Both the position numbers and the translations under genes were made by a program. From positions 310,001-374,000 of the forward strand of contig NZ_JARANZ010000001.1 in NCBI RefSeq assembly GCF_029889905.1: DNA of 64,000 bases. The letters are read 5' to 3'. Positions 8,744 through 16,742 of the stretch are shown here, piece after piece. Below the pieces are notes generated by a model. It did no database searches and was not told the DNA's origin. It worked only from the letters and a program-made list of their open reading frames with translations. Numbering within the stretch: position 1 is the first letter of the stretch; the number at the start of each line of letters is the position of its first letter. The stretch comes from Chromohalobacter sp. 11-W. Lineage in GTDB: Bacteria > Pseudomonadota > Gammaproteobacteria > Pseudomonadales > Halomonadaceae.

Positions 8744-11311
8744 TTAGGCGGGCCTTAGCTGGCCGCGCTCCTCGGTGGCAATGATGTCCGGGTCGGGGCG
8801 ACTGTCATTGACGAAGGTGCGAAAGCGCTTGAGCTTCTCTGGATTGGAGAGGGTGTTGGCCCATTCGCACTCGTAGGTGTCGATGACGTGCTGCATCTGT
8901 GCCTCCAGCTCGTCGGCGAGGCCGAGACTGTCGTCGAGCACCACGTCCTTGAGATAGTCGAGCCCCCCTTCGAGGTTCTCGCGCCATACCGAGGTGCGCT
9001 GCAGACGGTCGGCGGTGCGGATGTAGAACATCAGGAAGCGGTCGATGATGCGGATCAACTGCGCGTCGTCGAGATCGGTGGCGAACAGCTCGGCATGACG
9101 CGGGCGCATGCCGCCGTTGCCGCAGACGTAGAGGTTCCAGCCGTGTTCGGTGGCGATCACGCCGACGTCCTTGCTTTGCGCTTCGGCGCATTCGCGAGTG
9201 CAACCTGAGACAGCGAACTTGAGCTTGTGCGGTGAGCGCAGCCCCTTGTAGCGCTCCTCGAGCCGGATCGCCATGCCCACGCTGTCCTGCACGCCATAGC
9301 GGCACCAGGTACTGCCCACGCAGGACTTCACGGTACGCGTGGCCTTGCCGTAGGCGTGGCCGGTCTCGAAGCCGGCCACGATCAGTTCGCCCCAGATGTC
9401 GGGGAGCTGATGCAACTGGGCGCCGAACAGGTCGACGCGCTGCCCGCCGGTGATCTTGGTGTAGAGACCGTATTTCTTGCCGACTTCGCCCAGCACGATT
9501 AGCTTCTCGGGCGTGATCTCGCCGCCCGGGATACGCGGAACGACCGAATAGGTACCGTTCTTCTGCATGTTGGCCATGAAGGTGTCGTTGGTGTCCTGCA
9601 ACGGCACGTGAGCAGCATCGGTGATCGGCTCGTTGAAGCAGGCGGCGAGGATCGAGGCCACCGCGGGCTTGCAGATATCGCAGCCAAGCCTCGGGGCTGA
9701 TGAAGAGCCAAGCTTCGGGGCTGATGAAGAGCCGAGGCCGTGACCGGCGGTCGTGCCGTGCTTTTCGATCAGTTCGCTGAAGGTCTTGATGCCCTCCACG
9801 CGAACGAGGGAGTAGAGCTCCTGGCGGGTATGCGCGAAGTGCTCGCAGATCGACTGGTCGACCTCGACCCCGCGGGCCGCCAGCTCGTGGTCGACGACAC
9901 TCTTGAGCAGCGCCGCGCAGCCGCCGCAGCCGGTGCTGGCCCTGGTCTCGCTTTTGACGCTGGCCAGATCCAGGGCGCCGGCGTCGAGCGTGGCACAGAC
10001 GTCCCCCTTGGTGACGTTGTGGCACGAGCACAGGGTGGCGGTGTCCGGCAGGGCATCCGGCCCCAGCGTCGGCGCGCCCTCGCTGGATGGCAGGATCAGC
10101 GAGGCCGGGTCCTCGGGGAGCGCGAGGCCGTTGGCGTAGTACTGCATCAGGGTGTCGTAGGTGGCGTTGTCGCCCACTAGCATGGCACCCAGCAGCTTCT
10201 TGCCGTCGCTGGAGACCACTAGCTTGCGGTACTCCTGCTTGATCTCGTCGAGGTAGCGGAAGGTGCGAGCGCCGGGCGTGCGATCGCCATGAGCATCGCC
10301 GATGGCGCCGACATCCACGCCCAACAGCTTGAGCTTGGTGCTCATGTCGGCGCCGGTGAAGGTCGCATTGCCCTCGGTCAGCGTGGCGGCGGCGACTTTC
10401 GCCATCTGGTAGCCCGGCGCGACCAGCCCGAAGATGCTTTGATTCCACAATGCGACCTCGCCGACGGCGAGGATCGCGGGGTCGCTGGTCAGGCAGCGGT
10501 CATCGATGACCACGCCGCCGCGTTCGCCGATTTCCAAGGCGCAGTCACGCGCCAGTTGATCGCGGGGCCGGATGCCGGCGGAGAACACGATGAGGTCGGT
10601 TTCCAGCATCTTGTCGTCCTGGAAGACCATGCGGTGAAAACTCGTCTCGCCGGCCTCGATGTGCTGCGTGGCGCGATCGGTGAGTACCTGCACGCCCAGG
10701 GCTTCGATCTTCTCGCGTAGCAATGCGCCGCCTTCGGCGTCCACCTGCATGGGCATCAGACGGGGCGCGAACTCGACCACGGCGGTATCCAGGTTCAGAC
10801 CGCGCAGGGCATTGGCGGCCTCCAGCCCCAGCAGGCCACCGCCGACGACCACGCCGGTGGTGGCATCCTCGGCGGCCTCGCGAATGGCGTCGAGGTCGTC
10901 CAGGGTGCGATAGACCAGGCATTTCTCGCGGTCGTTGCCGGGAATTGGCGGCACGAACGGATAGGAGCCGGTCGCCAGGACCAGGCGGTCATAGGGATGA
11001 CGGTCGCACTCGGTGACGACCTCGTTGGCGTTGCGGTCGATGGCGGTCACCGTGTCGTGCAGGCGCAGGTCGATGCCGTGCGCGGCGTAGTCGTCGGCGC
11101 TGGCAAGCGCCAGCGAGTCGGCATCGCGCCCGCTGAAGTACTCGGACAGGTGGACCCGGTCATAGGCGATGTGACGTTCCTCGCCGAACACGGTGATGGC
11201 GTAGTCGCGGGGCGCACCGCATGCGATGAGCTGCTCGACCAGGTGGTGGCCGACCATGCCGTTGCCGATGATGATCAAGCGCGGTGCGTTGGGGGATGTG
11301 GGCATGCTCAT
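8744..11311 (-). CDS. nirB: Nitrite reductase [NAD(P)H] large subunit
   Basis: An 855-residue cytoplasmic enzyme that reduces nitrite to ammonium with six electrons from NAD(P)H. In order: an FAD-binding domain (LIIIGNGMVGHH near residue 12), an NADH-binding Rossmann domain (VVVGGGLLGLEAA), a BFD-like [2Fe-2S] domain (CSCHNVTKGDV and STGCGGC), then the sirohaem/[4Fe-4S] reductase part with KSCVGSTWC and SGCTRECAEAQ. All expected cysteines are present. Just before the GCDICKP motif an 8-residue segment LGSSSAPK is duplicated in tandem. The start overlaps the upstream flavoprotein stop as ATGA. Sirohaem would come from the neighbouring cobA product. Confidence 0.96.
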   Translation of the reverse strand: MSMPTSPNAPRLIIIGNGMVGHHLVEQLIACGAPRDYAITVFGEERHIAYDRVHLSEYFSGRDADSLALASADDYAAHGIDLRLHDTVTAIDRNANEVVTECDRHPYDRLVLATGSYPFVPPIPGNDREKCLVYRTLDDLDAIREAAEDATTGVVVGGGLLGLEAANALRGLNLDTAVVEFAPRLMPMQVDAEGGALLREKIEALGVQVLTDRATQHIEAGETSFHRMVFQDDKMLETDLIVFSAGIRPRDQLARDCALEIGERGGVVIDDRCLTSDPAILAVGEVALWNQSIFGLVAPGYQMAKVAAATLTEGNATFTGADMSTKLKLLGVDVGAIGDAHGDRTPGARTFRYLDEIKQEYRKLVVSSDGKKLLGAMLVGDNATYDTLMQYYANGLALPEDPASLILPSSEGAPTLGPDALPDTATLCSCHNVTKGDVCATLDAGALDLASVKSETRASTGCGGCAALLKSVVDHELAARGVEVDQSICEHFAHTRQELYSLVRVEGIKTFSELIEKHGTTAGHGLGSSSAPKLGSSSAPRLGCDICKPAVASILAACFNEPITDAAHVPLQDTNDTFMANMQKNGTYSVVPRIPGGEITPEKLIVLGEVGKKYGLYTKITGGQRVDLFGAQLHQLPDIWGELIVAGFETGHAYGKATRTVKSCVGSTWCRYGVQDSVGMAIRLEERYKGLRSPHKLKFAVSGCTRECAEAQSKDVGVIATEHGWNLYVCGNGGMRPRHAELFATDLDDAQLIRIIDRFLMFYIRTADRLQRTSVWRENLEGGLDYLKDVVLDDSLGLADELEAQMQHVIDTYECEWANTLSNPEKLKRFRTFVNDSRPDPDIIATEERGQLRPA
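9685..9732 (-). repeat. 24-bp tandem duplication inside nirB
   Basis: Two adjacent 24-bp units (9685-9708 and 9709-9732) differ at one base and encode LGSSSAPK and LGSSSAPR in the linker before the GCDICKP motif. The frame is kept. Confidence 0.9.
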
Positions 11312-12573
11312 GCGGCTTCCTCCGATAGAGTGTCGAGCTTATCGAGTAACGGTTGCGCGTCGCTGGCGCCGAACAGCAGGGCCTGGCGACAGGCGCTCAG
11401 ATCGTCGCCGGCCAGGGCGCACTGGAAGTACCAGGGCCCGTCGCCGGTGTCGCCGTACAGCACCGCACCGTCGATGACCCCGTCACGCAGCAGCAGGCGG
11501 CGGTAGTCGCCGTGATGCGGATCGTGGTAGGTCAGCACCTCGTGCGCCGAGGTGGGCGCGATCGGGCCGAAGGCGTACAGCGAGATACCGCTGACCTTGA
11601 GCTTGGTGGCGCAGGGGCGTTCGCGATAAGGCGCGGGCGTTTCGTCGCATAGCCGGGCGGCGAGGACCTCGGCCTGGCGCCAGATGGGTTCGACGAGACC
11701 GTAGGTGGTGCCCTCGAACTCGCAGCATTCGCCGAGCGCCGAAATGTTCGGATCGGACGTGGTCATGAAGGCATCGACCTGGATGCCGCGCGCGGTCGCC
11801 AGACCGGCGCGTTCGGCGAGTGAGGTGTTGGGCACGATGCCGATCGCCGCGACGATGCAGTCGGCCGCGAGCGTGGTCCCGTCGCTCAGGACGACGCCGG
11901 TGGCGCGCTGGCCGTCGGCATCCGGGGCATAGGCCGCGAGATCGGCGCCGGTGTGGATTTCGAGGCCTCGGGCGCCCAGCTCGGCGGCGAGCATGTCGGC
12001 GGCGGTGGGGTCGAGTTGGCGATTCATCAGGTGCGTTGCGCGGTGCACGACGCTGACCGTCATGCCGCGCTTGCGCATGCCTTCGGCAGCCTCCAGGCCG
12101 AGCAGGCCGCCACCGATGACCACGGCGCGGCCGCCCGCGTCGGCCAGGCTGGCCAGCCGCTCGCCGTCCTCCAGATCACGGAAGGCGTGGATGCCGTCGA
12201 GGTCGCTGCCCGGCACCGCGGGGCGTGCGGCACGCGATCCGGTGGCGAGCACCAGCCGGTCGTAGGCGAGTCGGCGCCCCTGGTCGGTGGTCAATGTCCG
12301 GCACTGCCGGTCGATGGCGGTGACGCGCTCGCCGACGATCAGCGAAACGCCCTGCGCGGCATACCAGTCGGGGTGGCGCAGCGTCAGGGCCTCGCGGTCC
12401 ATGTCGCCGGCCAGCCAGGGCGAGAGCAGGATACGGTTGTAGGTCGTTGCCGGCTCGTCGCCGAGAATCGTGATATGGCGCGGGCGGTGAGGGTGCGCCA
12501 GCACGGTCTCGAGCAACCGGTGCCCGGCCATGCCGTTGCCGACGATCACCAGATGTTCGTCGTATGCACTCAT
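11308..12573 (-). CDS. FAD-dependent NAD(P)H oxidoreductase, NasB-like electron-transfer subunit
   Basis: A 421-residue pyridine nucleotide-disulfide-type flavoprotein with an N-terminal FAD fold (LVIVGNGMAGHRLLE) and an NAD(P)H fold (VVIGGGLLGLEAAEGM), parallel to the N-terminal half of the adjacent NirB. It has neither a BFD domain nor a sirohaem domain. Being the first gene of the nitrite operon and divergent from nasA, it most likely passes electrons from NAD(P)H to the nitrate reductase NasA, as NasB-type subunits do. ATG 12573 follows GGGAGG; the in-frame extension upstream runs through the leader terminator and is not coding. A role as a general rubredoxin or nitrite reductase accessory cannot be excluded. 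Confidence 0.85.
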   Translation of the reverse strand: MSAYDEHLVIVGNGMAGHRLLETVLAHPHRPRHITILGDEPATTYNRILLSPWLAGDMDREALTLRHPDWYAAQGVSLIVGERVTAIDRQCRTLTTDQGRRLAYDRLVLATGSRAARPAVPGSDLDGIHAFRDLEDGERLASLADAGGRAVVIGGGLLGLEAAEGMRKRGMTVSVVHRATHLMNRQLDPTAADMLAAELGARGLEIHTGADLAAYAPDADGQRATGVVLSDGTTLAADCIVAAIGIVPNTSLAERAGLATARGIQVDAFMTTSDPNISALGECCEFEGTTYGLVEPIWRQAEVLAARLCDETPAPYRERPCATKLKVSGISLYAFGPIAPTSAHEVLTYHDPHHGDYRRLLLRDGVIDGAVLYGDTGDGPWYFQCALAGDDLSACRQALLFGASDAQPLLDKLDTLSEEAA

Positions 12574-12603
12574 GCCGTCTGCCTCCCTGACAGTGTGAAG
12601 CAG

Positions 12604-12651
12604 AAACGCAAAAGCGCCTGACACCCGGCGGGGAAACCGGATGCCAGGCGC
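12604..12651 (-). terminator. Leader terminator/attenuator of the nirB operon
   Basis: On the minus strand, a long GC-rich hairpin (GCGCCTG...CAGGCGC with an inner CCGG/CCGG pair) is followed by TTTTGCGTTT, 30 bp before the flavoprotein ATG and downstream of the sigma-54 promoter. Placed inside the leader, it would stop transcription unless an antiterminator acts; NasT, encoded at 36486, is the obvious candidate. Confidence 0.75.
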
Positions 12652-12679
12652 CTTTGCCTGAAGAGAATCGTGTTGTCGC

Positions 12680-12755
12680 GAGCCCTGTGTCGGCTCCGGC
12701 CGGCGCGAGACGCATGCCTGTCTCGTGCCCAAGGGGTCGACGTTGACCCGCCTTG
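12680..12755 (-). promoter_or_regulatory. Nitrite operon leader RNA with hairpins, candidate NasT/ANTAR target
   Basis: Read leftward from the predicted transcript start, three hairpins precede the terminator. The first (12729-12755) has GGGTC/GACCC arms and a six-base loop AACGTC, with A at loop position 1 and G at position 4 as in ANTAR targets. The second (12706-12725) has CGAGAC/GTCTCG arms with an eight-base loop; the third (12680-12696) has GAGCC/GGCTC arms. Only the first fits the ANTAR loop rule, so this is a candidate. Confidence 0.5.
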
Positions 12756-12765
12756 TTCGATGTCA

Positions 12766-12781
12766 TGCCAGAGGCGTGCCA
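12766..12781 (-). promoter_or_regulatory. Sigma-54 promoter of the nirB operon
   Basis: On the minus strand TGGCACGCCTCTGGCA has the invariant GG-N10-GC spacing and an exact -24 box TGGCACG. The predicted start is near 12755, immediately before the leader hairpins. Confidence 0.75.
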
Positions 12782-12888
12782 GTCACCGGACAAGGCTTTT
12801 TATTCAGTCGGTTACGCAATGCCGGCTGGCCCCGGCGAGACAGGAAGGCAACCGGCGTGAACGATGGCTGTGCGCGAACGCCGATGCC

Positions 12889-12905
12889 TGCACCAGTCTA
12901 GTGCC
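12889..12905. promoter_or_regulatory. NtrC-like binding site between the nirB and nasA promoters
   Basis: TGCAC-CAGTCTA-GTGCC matches the NtrC dyad TGCAC-N7-GTGCA at nine of ten arm positions. It lies about 110 bp upstream of the leftward and 80 bp upstream of the rightward sigma-54 element, a usual enhancer distance for both. Confidence 0.6.
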
Positions 12906-12980
12906 GTTTGCCCCCCGAGCGCTGGATCGTCGTCATGCCTTGCGGCATAAGGGCTTGTTTTAATGGCGCAAACGATGGGT

Positions 12981-12996
12981 TGGCGTCGTGTTTGCT
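12981..12996 (+). promoter_or_regulatory. Sigma-54 promoter of nasA
   Basis: TGGCGTCGTGTTTGCT has GG-N10-GC spacing and a consensus -12 TTGCT. Transcription would start near 13007 and run through about 100 bases of leader into a terminator hairpin before nasA. Confidence 0.65.
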
Positions 12997-13103
12997 TGAA
13001 TGGGGTACGTCATTTTTCGGCCACGGTGCGCCGAGAACGCCAACGGCGGCGAGACGCAATTCATCATGGCGGGCGGCCCACGCGCCGCCCAACCAGGCAA
13101 AGA

Positions 13104-13140
13104 GGCCTGATCCCGTTTCCGCGGGGTCGGGCCTTTTGCG
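13104..13140 (+). terminator. Leader terminator/attenuator before nasA
   Basis: GGCCTGATCCCG pairs with CGGGGTCGGGCC, followed by TTTTGCGTTT, ending 25 bp before the nasA start. An upstream hairpin with GGGCGGC/GCCGCCC arms sits at about 13074-13093. The arrangement mirrors the nirB leader and suggests antitermination control. Confidence 0.7.
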
Positions 13141-13164
13141 TTTGCAGGTGGAGGGCGAGACAGC

Positions 13165-15861
13165 ATGCAGCAGCACACGACCTGCCCCTATTGCGGCGTT
13201 GGTTGCGGCGTCGCGGCAACCATCGAGAACGGCGTCATGACGGGCGTCGAAGGCGACCGGGCGCATCCCGCCAATTACGGCCGGCTATGCGTGAAGGGCT
13301 CGGCGTTGCATGAAACGCTGGGCGACCACGGGCGTCTGCTCGCGCCCCGCGTCGATGGGCGCGAGGTGAGTTGGGACGATGCGCTCGACCAGGTGGCGAC
13401 ACGCCTGGCGGCGGTGCGCGATGAACATGGCGGCCAGGCGATTGCCGGCTATCTCTCCGGCCAGTTGCTCACCGAGGACTATTACGCCGCCAACAAGTTG
13501 TTCAAGGGCTTTTTGGGCTCACCGCACCTGGATACCAACTCGCGGCTCTGCATGGCTTCCGCGGTGGCGGGCTACAAGCGCGCCTTCGGTGCCGATGCCG
13601 TGCCGTGCAATTACGAGGACCTGGAAGAGGCCGAGCTGGTGGTGCTGGTGGGCAGCAACCTGGCCTGGAACCATCCGGTGCTCTTCCAGCGCTTGCGCAC
13701 CGCCAAGCAGCGCAACCCTTTGATGCGCGTGGTGGTGATCGATCCCCGGGTGACCGACACCTGCGAGATCGCCGACCTGTATCTGCCCATCGCTCCTGGC
13801 AGCGACGCGCGGCTCTTCAATGGACTGCTGGCCTTCATGGCCGACAAGGACAAGCTGGATGCGGTCTATCTGGAACGCCATACCCAAGGGCTAGACGATG
13901 CCTTGGCGGCGGCCCGTGACGAAGCGACGACGCTTGCGGGTATCGCCGACGATTGCGAATTGGACATCGAGGCCCTGGAAACCTTCTATTACTGGTTCGC
14001 TTCGCAATTGCACGTGGTGACGCTGTATTCCCAGGGCGTCAATCAGTCCACCAGTGGCACCGACAAGTGCAACGCCATCATCAATTGCCATCTGGCGTGC
14101 GGCAAGCTTGGCCTGCCGGGGGCGGGGCCGTTTTCGATCACCGGCCAACCCAATGCCATGGGTGGGCGCGAGGTGGGTGGCCTGGCGAACCAGCTCGCCG
14201 CGCACATGGATTATCACACCCCGGGCGCCCAGGCACTGGTCACGGAATTTTGGCATGCTCCTCATCTGCCGGAGGGCCCGGGGCTCAAGGCCGTCGAGCT
14301 ATTCGAGGCCATCGAGCGTGGCGAGATCCAGGCGCTGTGGATCATGGCCACCAATCCCGTGGTCAGCCTTCCGGATGCCGGCCAAGCCAAGCGCGCCTTG
14401 GCGAAATGCCCACTGGTGATCGTCTCCGAATGCATGGCGGATACCGATACCCTGGCCTATGCCGATATCGTGCTGCCGGCCAGTTCCTGGTCGGAGAAGG
14501 ATGGCACCGTGACCAATTCCGAGCGGCGAATCTCGCGCCAGCGCGGCATGTTGCCGCCGCCCGGTGAGGCGCGTCACGACTGGTGGATCATCACCCAAGT
14601 CGCCAAGCATCTGGGGTATGAAGAAGCGTTCGAGTATCGCCATCCTCGCGATATCTTTGTCGAGCACGCGCGACTCTCGGGGTATGGCAACCACGCTGGC
14701 GGAATACCGCGTCTGTTTGATATTTCCGCCCTGAGTGATCTGGATCGTAACGCCTATGACGCGCTGGCGCCGCTGCAGTGGCCGGTGACCGCCGAGGCGC
14801 CGAGTGGCACCGCCCGGTTATTCGAGACGGGGCGCTTCGCCACCCCGGACGGCCTGGCACGCTTGGTGCCGGTGCGTCCGGTGCCGCCCGAGCAGGCGTT
14901 GGAGGCTTGCTACCCGCTACGCCTCAATAGCGGTCGCGTGCGCGATCAATGGCATACCATGACGCGTACCGCGCGAGCGCCGCGCCTGCTCAATCATCGC
15001 GCCGAACCCTATGTCGATATCCACCCGCAGGATGCCCGTGCGTACGCCGTCGTCGACGGGGGGCTGGCGAGAGTCTTCAATCGCCAGGGTGAAGCACGGG
15101 TACGGGTACGTATCACCACGTCGCAGCGGCGTGGCGACGTCTTCATTCCCATCCACTGGAACGCCCAGTTCACCGGGGCCGGGCGTGTCGGCACGCTGTT
15201 CGCGCCGCTGACCGATCCGCTCTCGGGACAGCCGGAGACCAAGCATGGCGCGGTGGCCTGTGAGCCGCTCGACGTGGCCGAGGAGGCGACGCTGCTGGTC
15301 GCGAACGATAGTGGCGGGTTGCCCGAACGTGCGTCGCTCGCTTATTGGGCGCGCATGCCACTGCATCATGCCGAGCGCTGGCAACTGGCCAGCGATGTGG
15401 GCGCGTCATCGCATGACTGGCCGGCCTGGTGTGCCGAACAGTTCGGAGTGGCGGCGACGCTGTGGTGCGAGGACGCGGCGAGTGGGCGCCTGCGCGCCGC
15501 GGGGCTTCGCGATGGGCGTCTGGTGTGGTGGCTGATGGTCGGGCCACCCAGCGAATTGCCGGGCTTGGCCTGGCTTGATGCACGCTTCGGCGACGCCGCG
15601 CTGACCGACGAACAGCGTCGCCGCGTTCTGGCGGGCAGCGCCTCGGGGCAGGCCGATACGGGCCCGGTGGTGTGCAGTTGCCATCAGGTTGGTGCCACGG
15701 CGATCCGTGAGGCGATTCGCGGTGGCGATACCGACGTCGATGCGCTCGGCGCGCGCCTGGCGTGCGGGACTCAGTGCGGTTCCTGCATTCCCGAACTCAA
15801 GTCATTGCTCGAAGAGGAGGTGGCGAATGCTGGGACTGATGAAGCGCTGGAAACGGCCTGA
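13165..15861 (+). CDS. nasA: Assimilatory nitrate reductase catalytic subunit
   Basis: An 898-residue cytoplasmic molybdopterin enzyme that reduces nitrate to nitrite. An N-terminal [4Fe-4S] motif CPYCGVGC (residues 7-14, fourth Cys in YGRLCVKG) precedes the molybdopterin domains (LDTNSRLCMASAV, NAMGGREVGG), a C-terminal molydopterin-dinucleotide-binding domain (LNSGRVRDQWHTMTRT), and a BFD-like [2Fe-2S] domain (VCSCHQVGA, CGTQCGSC) at the end. The extra BFD domain is typical of bacterial NasA that takes electrons from a separate flavoprotein, here probably the divergent NasB-like protein. No twin-arginine signal. ATG 13165 follows GGAGG. It overlaps cobA by 35 bp. Confidence 0.96.
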   Translation: MQQHTTCPYCGVGCGVAATIENGVMTGVEGDRAHPANYGRLCVKGSALHETLGDHGRLLAPRVDGREVSWDDALDQVATRLAAVRDEHGGQAIAGYLSGQLLTEDYYAANKLFKGFLGSPHLDTNSRLCMASAVAGYKRAFGADAVPCNYEDLEEAELVVLVGSNLAWNHPVLFQRLRTAKQRNPLMRVVVIDPRVTDTCEIADLYLPIAPGSDARLFNGLLAFMADKDKLDAVYLERHTQGLDDALAAARDEATTLAGIADDCELDIEALETFYYWFASQLHVVTLYSQGVNQSTSGTDKCNAIINCHLACGKLGLPGAGPFSITGQPNAMGGREVGGLANQLAAHMDYHTPGAQALVTEFWHAPHLPEGPGLKAVELFEAIERGEIQALWIMATNPVVSLPDAGQAKRALAKCPLVIVSECMADTDTLAYADIVLPASSWSEKDGTVTNSERRISRQRGMLPPPGEARHDWWIITQVAKHLGYEEAFEYRHPRDIFVEHARLSGYGNHAGGIPRLFDISALSDLDRNAYDALAPLQWPVTAEAPSGTARLFETGRFATPDGLARLVPVRPVPPEQALEACYPLRLNSGRVRDQWHTMTRTARAPRLLNHRAEPYVDIHPQDARAYAVVDGGLARVFNRQGEARVRVRITTSQRRGDVFIPIHWNAQFTGAGRVGTLFAPLTDPLSGQPETKHGAVACEPLDVAEEATLLVANDSGGLPERASLAYWARMPLHHAERWQLASDVGASSHDWPAWCAEQFGVAATLWCEDAASGRLRAAGLRDGRLVWWLMVGPPSELPGLAWLDARFGDAALTDEQRRRVLAGSASGQADTGPVVCSCHQVGATAIREAIRGGDTDVDALGARLACGTQCGSCIPELKSLLEEEVANAGTDEALETA

Positions 15862-16726
15862 TACATCTATCGCAAGCGTGAGTGCCTTGCTGTCGAGTTG
15901 GTGGCCCGGTATGCGGGAAGATCGCAGCGGGGCATCGCTCGCTCGCACACCAGCGGTGGGTCGTGCCACGCGGCCCGGTCATGTCTATCTGGTGGGAGCA
16001 GGGGCGGGCAGTGCGGACCTGCTGACCCTGCGTGCCTGGCGCCTTCTTACGCAAGCCGATGCCATCGTCTATGACCGCCTGATCGGCGATGACATCCTGG
16101 CGATGATCCCTCCTCAGCGTGAGCGTTACGATGTCGGCAAGGCCCGCGGGCATCACAGCGTGCCACAGGCCGAGATCGGCGCCTTGCTGACACGGCTGGC
16201 GCGCGAAGGCAAGTCGGTGGTGCGGCTCAAGGGCGGCGATCCGGGTATCTTCGGCCGTATGGGCGAAGAGCTCGCCGTGCTGGCCAAAGCGGGGCTGCCT
16301 ACCGAGGTCGTCCCCGGTATTACCGCCGCCTCCGCCACGGCTGCCAGTCTGGGCATGCCGCTCACCGACCGCGCCCACGCACAGCAGTTACGGCTGGTCA
16401 CCGCCCAGCATTGCCGCGCCAGTGGCGAGCCAGACTGGTCCGCACTGGCGCGCCGCGACGAGACGCTGGTGTTCTACATGGGGCTTTCCAAGGTTGGCGC
16501 GATCTGTCGCGGGTTGCGCGACGCCGGCCTGCCCGACGACTGGCCGATCATGCTCGCCGCCAATGCCTCGCTGCCCGAACAGCAAACCCTGATCGGCACC
16601 CTTGACGACATGCCGGGCAGGCTCGCCGCCACGCCGTTGCCCTCACCGTGCCTGATCGTCGTGGGCAGCGTGGTCACGATGGCCGACGCGACCCACCACG
16701 CAGGCCGCCTCGTTACGCAGGCATGA
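15827..16726 (+). CDS. cobA: Uroporphyrinogen-III C-methyltransferase
   Basis: A 299-residue SAM-dependent methyltransferase that makes precorrin-2, the first committed step to sirohaem, the cofactor of NirB. Motifs are VYLVGAGAGSADLLTLRAW, VVRLKGGDPGIFGR and VVPGITAASATAA. The part before residue about 45 is not family sequence and may be a short N-terminal extension; the ATG at 15827 has GAGGTGG upstream and overlaps nasA, and a second ATG at 15839 is possible. It lacks the dehydrogenase/chelatase half of CysG, so those steps must be encoded elsewhere. Co-transcription with nasA supports a role in nitrite assimilation. Confidence 0.92.
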   Translation: MLGLMKRWKRPDTSIASVSALLSSWWPGMREDRSGASLARTPAVGRATRPGHVYLVGAGAGSADLLTLRAWRLLTQADAIVYDRLIGDDILAMIPPQRERYDVGKARGHHSVPQAEIGALLTRLAREGKSVVRLKGGDPGIFGRMGEELAVLAKAGLPTEVVPGITAASATAASLGMPLTDRAHAQQLRLVTAQHCRASGEPDWSALARRDETLVFYMGLSKVGAICRGLRDAGLPDDWPIMLAANASLPEQQTLIGTLDDMPGRLAATPLPSPCLIVVGSVVTMADATHHAGRLVTQA

Positions 16727-16742
16727 CGCTGGAATTGGCGTG

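Noticed and set aside
8805-10448. A 547-codon open frame on the minus strand, overlapping nirB in another frame
   Set aside because: It is Arg/Gly/Pro-rich with no recognisable motif, as expected of a shifted frame in a high-GC gene; nirB in this stretch has all its cofactor motifs.
12176-12793. Minus-strand frame extending into the nirB leader
   Set aside because: It overlaps the flavoprotein gene in a different frame and crosses the leader terminator.
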